Source: Mytilus galloprovincialis (Eukaryota; Mollusca; Bivalvia; Mytilida; Mytilidae). From it: a stretch of 64,000 nt of DNA. The translations under genes were made by a program, and so were the position numbers. Every line of letters begins with the position of its first letter. The first letter of the stretch is position 1. The notes beneath the pieces are model-generated. The model was not told where the DNA came from. It did no database searches and saw only the letters and a list, made by a program, of their open reading frames with translations. The stretch is taken from the NCBI RefSeq assembly GCF_965363235.1, contig NC_134846.1, positions 5,957,001 to 6,021,000 of the forward strand, written 5' to 3'. Positions 44,484 to 56,079 of the stretch are shown piece after piece.

Positions 44484-44639
44484 AATAAAAATTTTAATTG
44501 AGCATAGATTGCTCATGTCCTTGCTTTTATACGAGTCGATGAAAAGGGTGTTAACTGTACAAATATTTAATTTACGTCATTCAGTTACATCCTTTTATAT
44601 ATTTGTTTTTGTCTAAATACTTGTTTACCCTCATATAGT

Positions 44640-46290
44640 GCATCCCTTCATATATTTATGTATAAATATAAAGAAGATAAATCTATCCGCCATTCCAACA
44701 AACAAACAAACAATAAAAAATATCTATGTTCTATTCTTATGTAGAAATTAAGAATATAAACGGCAATGTTTATTCAGAGTAAACAGAAAAAAAAAAGAAT
44801 CATTTAAATTGTTGCTGTAAGATTCTTCAAAAACGAAAAGACCCCTTTCGGATGAAAGGGTTAACTGTTTGACAAAAGGAAAAAAAGCATCAGTAAAATT
44901 TTGAAAGGAATGAATGGTTATCTTACGATGTAGATTACATGATTCTATGTTTTTAATTATCTAGCTGATCACGTTTACTGTTTTTAATTTGCCTCTTCCT
45001 GTCATATGTTTTATGATATTGTTAATGGCCAAAAAAGCCCAGAATTGGTACAAAATGTTATTTAAGGGCAACGCTAACTATAAGGTTGCATCTGACATTT
45101 TTATTTTATTATTATGACTATATGCAAATTGATAATTAAGGTATTTAGACTGCCCTTCTATCTAAATTAGTTTTCAATTCGACAACAAACAGCCGTAAAA
45201 GGATAAGAACTACTTTAGGTAGTCGGTTTACGAATGGTTTATTTCTAGAATTTGTCTTGTTGGTTTGTTGTGATGAGCCTGTCATCAAAGTGAAAGGGTT
45301 AGCGCTATAAAACCAGGTTTAATCCACCATTTTCTACATTTGAAAAATGCCTGTACAAAGTCAGGAATATGACCATTCGTTTTTGATGCGTTTTGTTATT
45401 TCATTTTGCCATGTGAATATGGACTTTCCGAATTGATTTTCCTCTGGGTTAAGTATTTTTGTGATTGTACTTTTTGTTATGATGTTCACTGTTTCTTTTG
45501 ATTATCTGAACATACAAGAGGATTGAAATTTTCGAAAATGGTATAAACTCCAATCAGGAGGCAACTGACGATTTCGGGCATTTAACTTACTTGTAAGTTT
45601 TCTATAGATGTCTCTTTTGTTTTTTAAAGTTTGTTGGTTTCTATTATAATATCCAAATTAATAGTCAAAACCGCAGCAAGCGAATAAACATTGTCATTTA
45701 ACTTTAACAACTCGAGTAGGAAATTGTCTTATGATTTTTCTTTTAAGACATATTTTTGTTGCCGTTCAGTTCTTCTGTTGTTCTCTTGATTACTCTGTGT
45801 TCCCCTCTATTTTGGATTGTGACCCAGATTTGTTTTCGCTTCATCAAGTGATGACTATTGAACAGCGGTATACTACTGTTGTCATTATTTATTAAACTAA
45901 GTTTCCTTAGAAGTTTTCAATTTAAGTTTTTCTATGTATTATAGCTTTCAATATAATAGCTAAAACCAAAACAATTAGCAAAACGTTATTTAAGAGAATA
46001 TATCCCTGAGGAAAAATCATCAAATTTTGTTGTAAAATTGTTGTGGTATTTTGGGAATATTTGCACCGTCAGATATCTTTTTGAGTATTAACATAGAGAC
46101 CATTGAGACTTAAAGTAAGTTCTATAAGGATTAATCTTGAAAATGTTCGAGAAAATATAAACAAAAAACAAACTCAAATTAAATGTCAAAAAGGAAAGTC
46201 CTTTATCGACTGAAAAACATGTTTGAGTCGACTATCTAGTAGAAATACAAAACTTTTTCAATCAGGAGTCATTGAATAGTTTTTTGGCAG
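44640..46290. other. Intron 3 of the paralogue: repeats, no coding seen
   Basis: A short hairpin CCCTTTCGGATGAAAGGG lies at about 44844-44861. An ACCAAGTCAGG-family copy spans 45290-45480 and an AACAGCGGTATAC-family relative about 45700-45900 (TTGAACAGCGGTATACTACT). The rest is AT-rich. Confidence 0.45.
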
Positions 46291-46859
46291 ACAAAACGTG
46301 CGTCAGGCATTAACAATAGAAAGCCTGGTTTCTAAGATGAAAATAATAATACCTACCGTTTTTGTACTTTACACAAACAGCTATTGTCATGTCAATCATC
46401 AACTAAGTTGCAAAAGTCATCTCATTACATGTTGTTGCCTCTTCACAAAGTGCATTAACAAGAAAGTGACTACAATACACAGGAAAATATCAACGTTTCA
46501 ATTTGAAAAAAAAATCAAACAAGAATATGTCTTTATAGCACAAAATACACAGCCAGCATTATCATGTTCATTGTATTCATATGAATAGCGAACTGTAATA
46601 CCTGGTTAAAAATAATATTTTCACATATATTAAGAAACAGTCAACATTTTAGTGAAGAATTGTTCTGGCAAAATAGTTGAATTAATCAGGTTACTCAGGT
46701 AAATTACCGTAAACAAAATTTTGATCATGATACTATACATGTGGACACACTGACCCGTTAAAATTATCGGCTACTTCTAAATGCACTTGTACTATCAAAG
46801 GCGGATCATAACACGTACAATATACTATCATACATAACATGCATAAGTTAAGGAGATTT

Positions 46860-47080
46860 GTTCACTTAAGTTATACAAGTGAGAGGTTTAGCTAGCTATA
46901 AAACTAGGTTCAATCCACCATTTTCTACAGAGGAAAATGCCTGTACCATGTGTGCCAAGTCAGGCAAATGACAGTTATTACCCATTCGTTTGACATATTT
47001 GATTTTTTTATTTACTTTTATTTGGATGGAGAGTTGTCTCATTGGCACTCACACCACATCTTCCTATATATAAATACAAA
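46860..47080 (+). repeat. ACCAAGTCAGG-family repeat with a GATTGCCAATGAGAC tail
   Basis: GAGAGGTTTAGCTAGCTATA, AAATGCCTGTACCATGTGTG (a small internal duplication), GCCAAGTCAGG, then GGAGAGTTGTCTCATTGGCA and CACCACATCTTCC. In intron 2 of the paralogue. Confidence 0.6.
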
Positions 47081-48046
47081 TTTCGAATGAGAAAATGTTA
47101 AAACAATCTAGTGGAAAATGTTTCTTTATAGAATGTAAATATAAGATGTTGATTATAAGATATCGAATATAATTTATTTTATGGATAAGTATTATCCACG
47201 ACATTAAAACCCCAAAGAAAAGTTAACTGTAGATTTACTAAATCTGATTACAAAATGCGCAAATATTTACATTATTCAATCGGACAAAATCATATTGACA
47301 TTACATAAATGATTAACATAAGCGCATACAATGAAAATGATAGGTTAATTTATTTTTACTTTATTTTGGATACCATACCAAGAAAGTTTAACCCTAGAAT
47401 ATTAATGTTTATACAGAATATAAAACATTGTTTTTTGTTTCAATTTTAAATAAAATTTTTGATCGAAAGACCCATTAATGCAAGGCTTTGGGACGAGCAA
47501 GGCTAATACATATATAGAAAGAAAAATATACATACTCACAAATGTGATTGACAGTGTTTGCACTTATATCCTTAAAGGCATCACTATCATAGAAAAAGTT
47601 CTGCACATCTTAAAAAACTTGATGAACAACCAAACACTGGTCTGCATTCTATTGGAACATCATAACTTGTCCCTGAAACTAAATGATAACATTTCACCAG
47701 ATACTATTTCTGTTGCATAATTTTGTAAGATATCCTTTTTTTCTAGTTTCTGATAGGCATTATATCTATCTCCTGTTCTTTAAAACGTTAAAATTAAAAA
47801 GTCGAATATGAATATGCATTCTGTATTTATTGTTTACGCGGCACAATATTAAAATTTGGTAATTAATTGGCAAAAGATGTAAACATTCATTTTTATATTG
47901 AATGTCATTGTTATCCGGCTCATTACACAGAGTTCCGTATTTACTAAACAATACATTGATTGAGGGGTGTTTGCTTTACACCATTTTTTTTTTGCGCTAA
48001 AAGGATATATTGCGGCAATCTCTTACAATAGAATTTATCTATATCT

Positions 48047-48452
48047 TTAAGGATGTACTTAGGTGAGGTTAGATGAAAATTAATAAATTAAGAATTTAAA
48101 ATTGATACTTTAAGTTGGTAGAGCATTCTTTAAGGATGAAACTAAGCTAAAAATATTGATAGCTAATGGACCTCCTTTTCGAGATATTAAAGATTTAAAA
48201 TATGGCGGGAAAAGTCTGACTCGGACTTTTACCTTACATTTGCATTTGTTTTCTTTGGGTCTCAAAATAAAAGAAAAACAATCAAGAATCTTCTTACATT
48301 TTGGAAAATGACCATTCATGAGCTATAAAGTCTTATGAAAACATAAATGGGTGTTATGGGGCTAAATATTTTACCTTGTATTGTATGGAAAAACACCAAG
48401 GAGTCCGAACATTTGACACAAATTCCTAAACCTTACCTTAGTACATCCTTAA
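48047..48452. mobile_element. MITE with TTAA flanks, TTAAGGATGTACTTAGG family
   Basis: Left TTAAGGATGTACTTAGGTG, right complement TTAAGGATGTACTAAGGTAA: inverted repeats extend about 30 bp with mismatches. About 404 bp, non-coding, in intron 1 of the paralogue. A deleted relative is at 6552-6736. Confidence 0.75.
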
Positions 48453-48829
48453 GTAATATCCTGATACAATTTTCGAAAAATTATGCAGAATTTACCTTTG
48501 TTTTAAATAAAGAAATACTAGCTATGCGTAAAGTTTAATGTTGTGCAGTACTAAAGACAAAATTTGACATGACATTTTATTGCTTATAAGAAAATAACCA
48601 TTACTTGAAGTTAAACAATTAAATTGTCATCCCTTTTTTAGCGGTGTAACCATGTTACCTCGAGTATCTAAAATATTCTATAAAAACACAAAACAAAAAA
48701 ATGCTGTTTTGGAACATCCAAGATATAGTTTTATGACCCAGATATGTTTTTACTGCAATGAAATGTAGAAATAATGAACTACAACTGTCAAAATCAAGAG
48801 AATATTTTGTTTCGACCCTTTTTCTGAAC

Positions 48830-49440
48830 ACAAATGGATGTGACGTACAATGATTTGGTGGTATTTCACCTGTATGATAAATGATCAATGAGGTCGAGAT
48901 ATCATTGCATAATAAATGGTCAATGAGATCGAATAATTGTTGTATGATATATGATAAATGAACTGGAGGTATCATTGAATTATATTAATCAAACAATGCG
49001 AGGTATAATTTTTATCAAAGATAAATGTGCTCGAAATATCATTGTGTGCTGACTGACAACGTACCTCCAGGTATCATTGTGTGCTTACTGGTGACTGACC
49101 TTGAGGTAATATTGTGAGCTTACTGGCTACTGAACCCGAGGTATCATTGTGTACTAACTGTTGACTGACGTTGAGGTATAATGGCATTGTAGATGATGAA
49201 TGGGTTCGAGATATTTAGTCTCATGATGAATGGCCAATACACTTGATCATCATTATATAATATATGTGTATAGAGCTCGATCTCTCATTATATGGTGAAT
49301 GATCTATGAACTTGATGTATGATAAATAATGAAGGCGCTCAAAGTTTTATTGCATGAATAATCATAAATGAGCTCAATGAATATGTATCATAGTATTATA
49401 AATGAACTATGAACTCGACATATCTTTGGCAAATAATTCT
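48830..49440. repeat. Degenerate minisatellite, about 40-50-bp unit
   Basis: The phrases GAGGTATCATTGTGTGCT, GAGGTCGAGATATCATTG, TGATAAATGAACTGGAGG and ATGATAAATGATCAATGAG recur about a dozen times in variable order and spacing. A unit close to ATCATTGTRTGATAAATGA plus GAGCTCGA seems ancestral. In intron 1 of the paralogue. Confidence 0.6.
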
Positions 49441-49720
49441 TTTCATTAATGCACAATGTTATTATTGTTGAAAGTCGCAAACCTGATACAAGCATTGAAG
49501 AGAAGTTATAACTTTAAATATCCCAAAGTATAGTTAAGCCTGTTGCAGTACTAGAGTTAAGTTAAATCACTGAGAAATCAAGGTTAACACTTGTACTATG
49601 AATGCAAATACTAGTTTAGCTACTTAAACAAAGAATATGATTAGATATGTGTTGCTAAAAATACTACTCAACAAAGTATTCGGTAATGAAGATATTTAAA
49701 AAAAAAAAAAATGAAAAGAC

Positions 49721-49986
49721 TTTAAGGTGGTACATAACACTACAGGGAATTAACTCTGTAGAAATTAGCTGAACGTTTAAATCACGTTATATTGTTGCGG
49801 AAATGTTAAGATTCTCAATGATCAAAATAAGTGATTGTCAATCTGCTATATATATATATCGTATGAAATTTCCAGATAAAGTATGTGGTCTAACTTTTTT
49901 GATTGTCAAAGAAAATATTTTGTCATAATTCTATGCAAATAAAACAAGCCAAACAAATTTTACTTAAGGTATTTGGTACTTACCTA
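49721..49986. mobile_element. MITE of the GGTGGTAC family
   Basis: Left TTTAAGGTGGTACATAACAC, right GGTACTTACCTAAA; internal GGGAATTAACTCTGTAG, CTCAATGATCAAAAT and AAACAAGCCAAAC match 41744-42027. It lies about 25 bp downstream (3') of the paralogue's first exon donor. Confidence 0.6.
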
Positions 49987-50119
49987 AAACAGAAATAGAA
50001 GATTTACTTACCATAAACAAAGCTGACAATAAAAATTTCCAACGCAAACATAATTTTCAAAAGTGTATGTTCTCACGACACCAGATCAATGCTGTATACA
50101 ACAATGCTCTTTAAGGCTG

Positions 50120-50130
50120 TTATATATAAG
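50120..50130 (-). promoter_or_regulatory. TATA box of the paralogue
   Basis: TTATATATAAC on the minus strand, about 70 bp upstream of the ATG at 50051, in the position seen for the other two genes. Confidence 0.55.
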
Positions 50131-50199
50131 CTCGAGAACGCAATATTTGAATAATATTTTACATGGGTAATTGGCATATTGAATGTTAATCTTAAATAC

Positions 50200-52330
50200 T
50201 TTTATAATCTTCACGAAGCCACATCCTATATTTTGTTCATTTTGCATATTGAATTCTCAATTATTTTCAAATATATTTTAAATGTCAAAACTATTACATA
50301 AAATTTATCATAAAGAGAGATACTTAGAACATTGTTGTTCATTTTTAAATATGTAAATAATGTCATATTATAATTAATTGATATTAATGTAAACATCTGA
50401 TTCACACAGCCCCTTATCCAATTTAAATTAAAAAATTTCAGCAAAATACTATTCGTAAAAGGAATAACTGTATACCTTTTAGCTTATGATTTTTTTCTTT
50501 GATTTTGCTATTTAATTCAAATGAGATAAATTTCAATGTTACCATTGAGTGTACATGTCTATTGTTTCCGAGTTATTGGATCCTTGTACGCTCTTCATTG
50601 TTCTTTTGGTTCACAATTCTCCTATTAATCGAGATTTCAAACCATGTATTGAAACAGTTTGAACGAATATCGATCTTATCATTTTCGTTGATTCTATGAG
50701 AAAAGTAAAAATAACAAAAATATAGAACGCGAGAATGCTTCAAATCTGATAGTCTATTATCAAATGAAAAAAAAACAAAAAAAAAAACGCTCGAACACAT
50801 CAATTGAATGGAAAAGAATTGTCATATTTCTGACTTATTGTAGGCCATATCTTCAGCTATATGGTTTTATTTACACATTGTCACTTAAATGGAGAATGGT
50901 CCTATTGGCATCCATCACACATCTTTTTAGTTCACTTCTATCTCGGAAATGATGGAAACAGCATGCTATATTGAGGTTTGTTTTCAAAGGGAAGCAAACA
51001 CATAATGCTATATCAAAACAAGTTGTAACACGATGATATTTAATATAGATATTATCAAGAAAACTGATATATTTGGTAAAATGTATCAATCTCCACTGAA
51101 ATGCTAGAATATCTTGGTAACATCGCGAGCTCGGTATTAACATGTCTTTCATACTAACATGTTATCAAAAACCCAGATTCAATTGATTTAACTATTTTTT
51201 TAATTTTTAGATGCCATTATTGTGGGTTTTTTTTTTATCTGAACTCCTCTTTTGAACTACTTCATGATACCATATTTAAAAAAAGATAAGATAAGACGTA
51301 CTTGCTGTTTTGATAAATATTTCAGCAACAACTATCGTAAAGGATTTGGATCACGTTAAATTTCATCAGGCACCAGATATCAGACTTGTTATTTAGAATA
51401 GCACGTCAGAGCCTTTTTTGTCTGTATTTAAGTGCTATGGGATTTCATTTCTGGATTCTATCTACATAATCGACATTTTACAATTTTTCAGTTACAGTAA
51501 ACTCGGATAAATTGATCATGATACTGGTGTTGTTAAATGCGAACATGAAAAAATTGAATTCAAAGTAGGAATAAATGGTAAAGTTGTTTTATAACAAATA
51601 TTAGATATTCTTGTTTATATATATCAACTTATCTGTTTAAAATCATAAAAGCTTTTTTTTCAAATTTCGAATTGTTGTACGTCGGTGCTACAGTGATTAA
51701 TATACAAAAACATAAATTACAACCTTAGTTCTGCCAATTTAAATTGTAATGACTATGATTTCAATGAACGTAGTATATATGTAAATTAGCACCCCAATTT
51801 ATGCATATATGACATATGTGTAAATTAAAGCGACCATGTAAAGTTTTAACTTGAGTATTTATTTCCCACTCATATTACTTATTGTGTCCTAGATATAATT
51901 ATTGCTGGTTTCGTTTTTAATGTAGACATTACTCTCATGCATCACGTTTATTCCTTGTAAGGATTTGGCTAAACAGTTTGGTCGTTTTTTGTTATAGCAG
52001 CTCGCTTAAGCTTTTTTCATACCTGAAGAAACGTTGATTAACGAAATGCACGTTAGTCATAGTGAAATTTGTATCGTAAGTTATAACAAAGGGATTAACA
52101 ACCGTTTACTAAAGGTCGTACGTGATGGACAGAGTGATATAGATCTCCATGGTTAAAAGCAATCGTGATAAACTGAGTATAAGATGTTATAACGTCTATT
52201 TGTGTTAATGGAACCTTTTATGTGTGATTTGTGTATATTAATAATAGCTAATTTGTGCAAAGCTTACAATTTTATCGGAAAAAAGCACAGACAGAAACTA
52301 CAACATTCCTGTCAAACCCCTATTGAAATA
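50200..52330. other. Region upstream of the paralogue, no intact gene
   Basis: AT-rich sequence with the two first-exon remnants nearby. No second to fifth exons of those copies were recognised between 50130 and 52740. The longer chance frames (50573-50803, 50871-51152) lack splice or family support. Confidence 0.35.
51302..51335 (-). pseudogene. Remnant first exon of another secreted-gene copy
   Basis: Reads IVVAEIFIKTA plus one base and a GTACGT donor, resembling MFALEIFIVSFVYG of the exon at 50051; the start codon position is ATA. The upstream sequence ATATCTGGTGCC resembles TGATCTGGTGTC of that gene. Short, so moderate support. Confidence 0.4.
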
Positions 52331-52331
52331 A

Positions 52332-52498
52332 TAGAAGAGAGTGACGAAAGATACCAGAGGGATAGTCAAACTCATAAATCAAATATAAACTGACAAGGCA
52401 ATGGCTAAAAATGAAAAAGACAAACAGACACATGACACAACATATTAAACAAAAGAATAAGCAGCACGAACCCCACCAAAAACCGGGGGCGATCTCAT
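52332..52498 (-). mobile_element. Retroelement 3' fragment
   Basis: AGAGAGTGACGAAAGATACC to AACCGGGGGCGATCTCATG, about 165 bp of the 3' untranslated region of the element at 37884. Confidence 0.7.
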
Positions 52499-52749
52499 GT
52501 ATACAAACTAGTGAGATATGATGCCTTTTATCCAAACAAGAAACCCACTGAAAGTCAGAAAACTATTTGACGTAATATATATTTACACTAAGTTGTGTAA
52601 CAGTACAACATATAAACAAACTATGAATAGGGCTTCACAATTAGATCGCTAACCAGAACAAGAAATTATAAAAAACAGAACGGACAAAGCAGGGTATTTA
52701 AACATCTATTTCATAAAAAAGACACAGAAATGATCATAAGAGTACTCAC

Positions 52750-52796
52750 AGTTACTGACAGCTATTTCAAGGACAATAGTAACAATAAAAAGTCAT
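52750..52796 (-). pseudogene. Second remnant first exon
   Basis: ATG at 52796, then in a shifted frame IVTIVLEIAVSN and a consensus donor GTGAGT; one base too many between the ATG and the hydrophobic run. The phase at the donor is 1 in the hydrophobic frame, as in the other copies. Confidence 0.35.
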
Positions 52797-53744
52797 GTAT
52801 CGTAAGTACGTGAGACAATACTATTCATTTGTCTTCCTATTGTCTTAGGTCGGTTTCTAATTCCTCAAATACATTTTAGATAATTGGAAACGTTATGAAG
52901 ATAAATGTTTTATATTGTAGACATCCAGTTAAAAGAAATAAGATAAATTTAAAAATGTTTTATATGATATCATCAAAAATAGCCAGTTCACTATGGAATT
53001 TAACGTTAAACAATTACCGTTTCTAGATATTTTGATAATAAAAAGATGATACTAAAATTGTAACTGATATTTACTTTAATCATTCTAGTCTCTGTATGTC
53101 GATTGTGTTTACTGTTAGCTGTTAATATCTTCCTTAATGTACTTCCTGTTGGCCAATAAAATATGTTTGGCACCAATTACATGGAATTTTACCGATCAGA
53201 TCAATTATATGTCGTATAGGATCTCACAAATTAATGTAGGATACAGTCACAGAACTAAATATATTTTAAGCACGTCTGAACCATCTATCGGATATATAAA
53301 TACTATAGTTACTTTCCCGTGAGCATTGAATTCGCTAGCCTGCCATTTACTTTTTTCTCGGTGTTTCTTGGCGAATTACTGGTTTCTTCAAGAATTCACA
53401 CTACTCATACAACTAAGTTGATCCAAAAGTCCAATGTCCAATAAATGGTTTGTAGTGTTCACACAAATAATCCAGAAAAAGCGTTGTGTAAAACATGTAA
53501 AAGACGCTTTAAAAGTGTTATTTTCATTTCAAAACTTTTTTATTATAAATTCTTTATGTTGACAGAATTGGAAAAGAATAAATACACGAAGAAATAGCTT
53601 ACAGAAAGGTGACCTCTAAAGTTAAAACAAAATGCAAGAGCACCACTTCATAAAAGTAAAATCACACACCATAAAAAGAAGAATTCAAAGAACTAATCAA
53701 ATGTCAAAATCAACAGCTTAAACACATCAAACGAATACATATTT

Positions 53745-54010
53745 GTTCTTGGTCGTTAGTTTTCTCGTTTGAATTGTTTTACATTGTAATTTCGGGGCCT
53801 TTTATAGCTGACTGTGCGGTATGGGCTTTGCTCATTGTTGAGGGCCGTACAGTGACCTTTAGTTGTTAATATCTGTGTCTATCTGTATCTGTATCTATTA
53901 TGTCCTACTTAAATCATGTATTCATAGATTATCGTTGATCATCTCAACGAGATTGATTTTCTCACTTGAGTCGGCAGCAATCGAGTTGAGATGACCAATG
54001 ATAATCTGTT
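53745..54010. repeat. GATTGCCAATGAGAC fragment followed by a long hairpin
   Basis: 53745-53900 reads GTTTTCTCGTTTGAATTGTT, GCTGACTGTGCGGTATGGGC and CAGTGACCTTTAGTTG. Then AGATTATCGTTGATCATCTC (53926-) pairs with GAGATGACCAATGATAATCT (ends 54007); the arms are 29 bp with four mismatches and a 24-bp loop. Confidence 0.65.
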
Positions 54011-54179
54011 TATCTATATTTTACCTTGACGACGTTGTCAATTTCATGTCAATTTTATTAGCAACACCACGTGCCCTCTTAGTTTCAAGCGATAACGTCT
54101 CATATCACTCGACTCCACTGAGAAGGGAAATTATCAGTCAGCAGGCAAATATCGTAAAACAGCGATAAATAGTAAAATC

Positions 54180-54880
54180 ACAAGAATACTGAACTCCGAG
54201 GAAAATTCAAAAAGGAAAGTCCAAAATCAAATTGCAAAATCCAGAGCTCAGATTTATCAAACGAATGAATAACAATACAATTGTCGCATTCCTGAATTGG
54301 TACATGCATTTTTTTCTGTAGAAAATGGTGGATTGAACCTGGTTTTATAATGTTTTACTTTAATAAATTGCGACTTTGATGGAGAGTAAGTTTTGTGTTA
54401 ACGTAGCGCTCGTCTGGCGTTTAAAAATATTTTGTAACCTGTGACTTTTTGATGGCTATTATTTGTTTGTTTCTTTGTCCTATATTTTCTCCCATTTATC
54501 TGTTTATTTATTGTAACCCTGTCGTGTCATGTTGTCATTTTAATGTTATAATTAACACTGACAATAAAGCGGGAGGTTTGTCATGCCACAAAACCAGATT
54601 GATTCAACCCACCATTTTGTCATAAAATGCCCTGTAACAAGTCAGGAAAATGGCCATTGTAACATTATAATTCGTTTCTCTGTGTGCTACGTTTCGGTGT
54701 TGTGTCTTTGTTGTGTCGTAGTTCTCTTATACATGTTATATTTGCTACGTTTCCCTCAGTTTTAAGTTGTAACCTGGATTTGTTTTTTCTCTATCGACTT
54801 ATGAATTTTGAATAGCGGTATACTACTATTGCCTTTATTTAGTCTCATTGGCACTGATACCACATCTTCATATATTTTTT
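54180..54880. repeat. Repeat mosaic
   Basis: 54180-54360 is the ACCAAGTCAGG family on the minus strand (GTAGAAAATGGTGGATTGAA). 54395-54880 is mostly the AACAGCGGTATACTACTG family on the plus strand with an embedded ACCAAGTCAGG piece (54580-54680) and a GTCTCATTGGCACTGATACC end. Confidence 0.55.
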
Positions 54881-55369
54881 ATAGCTAGCTGAAACCTCAC
54901 TTGTACATGTTTTATGACAGTCACATCAAGTTCCATGACCATGGTTTTGTTTAATAATTTTGTGTTTTGTTTGATATTGTTCCTGGGAAAAATTGCATAA
55001 TTACCTTAAATTTTGTTTATTTGTTTATTTGTTTATTTTTTTTTTATGTAATGAATTTTCTTTATTTTAACAAATAGACTAGCACAACATGTTTGAACAA
55101 AGGTATACAAAATTGTATATTTACAAAAAGGAAGTACTAAATAATAAAACAACAATTCAATAAATGATGGTGCAACAATAGGTTGAAAATAAATAATTAT
55201 CTTATAACATTGGAATCTTATTTGTTCTGGTAATATCTATTAGTAGTGTTTCAATCAAAATTCGACATTTATTATCTATTCTTTAATAGGGACCCCAGTA
55301 TTTGTTATATTCCTCTACAGAGAGTTTTTTTTTAAATGAAATGTATTTTTCTAAATTCAAGTAGATATA

Positions 55370-55495
55370 CGAAGATGTGGTGTGAGTGCCAATGAGACAA
55401 CTCTCCATCCAAAATAACAATTTATAAAGGTAAAGCATTATAGGTCAATGTACGGCCTTCAACACGGAGCCTTGGCTCACACCGAACAAAAAGCA
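55370..55495 (-). repeat. GATTGCCAATGAGAC-family insertion in the LINE
   Basis: GAAGATGTGGTGTGAGTGCC, AATGAGACAACTCTCCATCC and TACGGCCTTCAACACGGAGC interrupt the LINE 3' end. Confidence 0.65.
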
Positions 55496-56079
55496 AGTTC
55501 CTTTTAATAGTTTTAAATTTGGAAAAAAGTCTTGTTACTATGTTTGATAAATATAATATTGTTTAAGTAGAATAATCCGATTTTTAACAAAATTCAATTT
55601 AACATGTTCGTAGATACGAAATAGAAGAAACATAATATTCAAAGGCAGTTCAATATTAGCCATTTCAAAAATCCAGATGTTTAGTACATGTCAGAGACTA
55701 TCGGACAAAGTAAATGTTCTATGGTCTTTGGTCCTTCTTGACAAAATGTACATATGTTGCTTCTATTTATTTTCATCTTGTAAAGTAGTGAATTAGTTCC
55801 TAAAATTCTATGGATAATTATATATTGGAACTAGCAAAGTTAAGTGCTTCTAGTATATTTTGTACACGATTGTGTATTTCCCCCAGTTAATACCAGTCAT
55901 ATCAAGATGGTTCTCCCATTTTTCTTTTGCAGTAAAAGTAATATATTTCTCATTCAAAACCGGACATAGCTATATAAAATAGTTAATTGCTACCTTAGTT
56001 GGCTATTAATAAGTTTTGAAATGTGCATTGTTATTAAATGTAATATCAGTATTTAGTTCAAACATAATCTTAAATCAAT

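Larger units (their letters stand above)
40133..50051 (-). pseudogene. Paralogue of the two-domain secreted gene, five exons, disabled
   Basis: Exons 50051-50012, 47672-47536, 46469-46357, 42224-42122 and 40277-40133 (40, 137, 113, 103, 145 nt) have the same phases (1, 2, 1, 2) and almost the same lengths as the intact gene. The signal peptide is MFALEIFIVSFVYG. Exon 2 starts GTSYDVPIECRPVFGCSSSF but has one extra A near 47613 that breaks the frame before QNFFYDSDAFKDIS. Exon 3 (NALCEEATTCNEMTF) has TAG at 46403-46405. Exons 4 and 5 are open: LDLLPCYNDPEFRSAILRC, then FVDRLKNCVAMFHQC and HHKFNIGVPM. Without the insertion the product would be 178 aa. Splice sites remain good, so loss is recent or one defect is an assembly error. 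Introns (1.1-4.1 kb) are filled with MITEs and repeats. Confidence 0.7.

Noticed and set aside
44293-44616. 107-codon plus-strand open frame
   Set aside because: It covers the right half of a TTAA-flanked MITE and flanking AT-rich DNA.
47478-47720. 80-codon plus-strand open frame
   Set aside because: Antisense to exon 2 of the secreted paralogue, which has homologous partners and splice sites.
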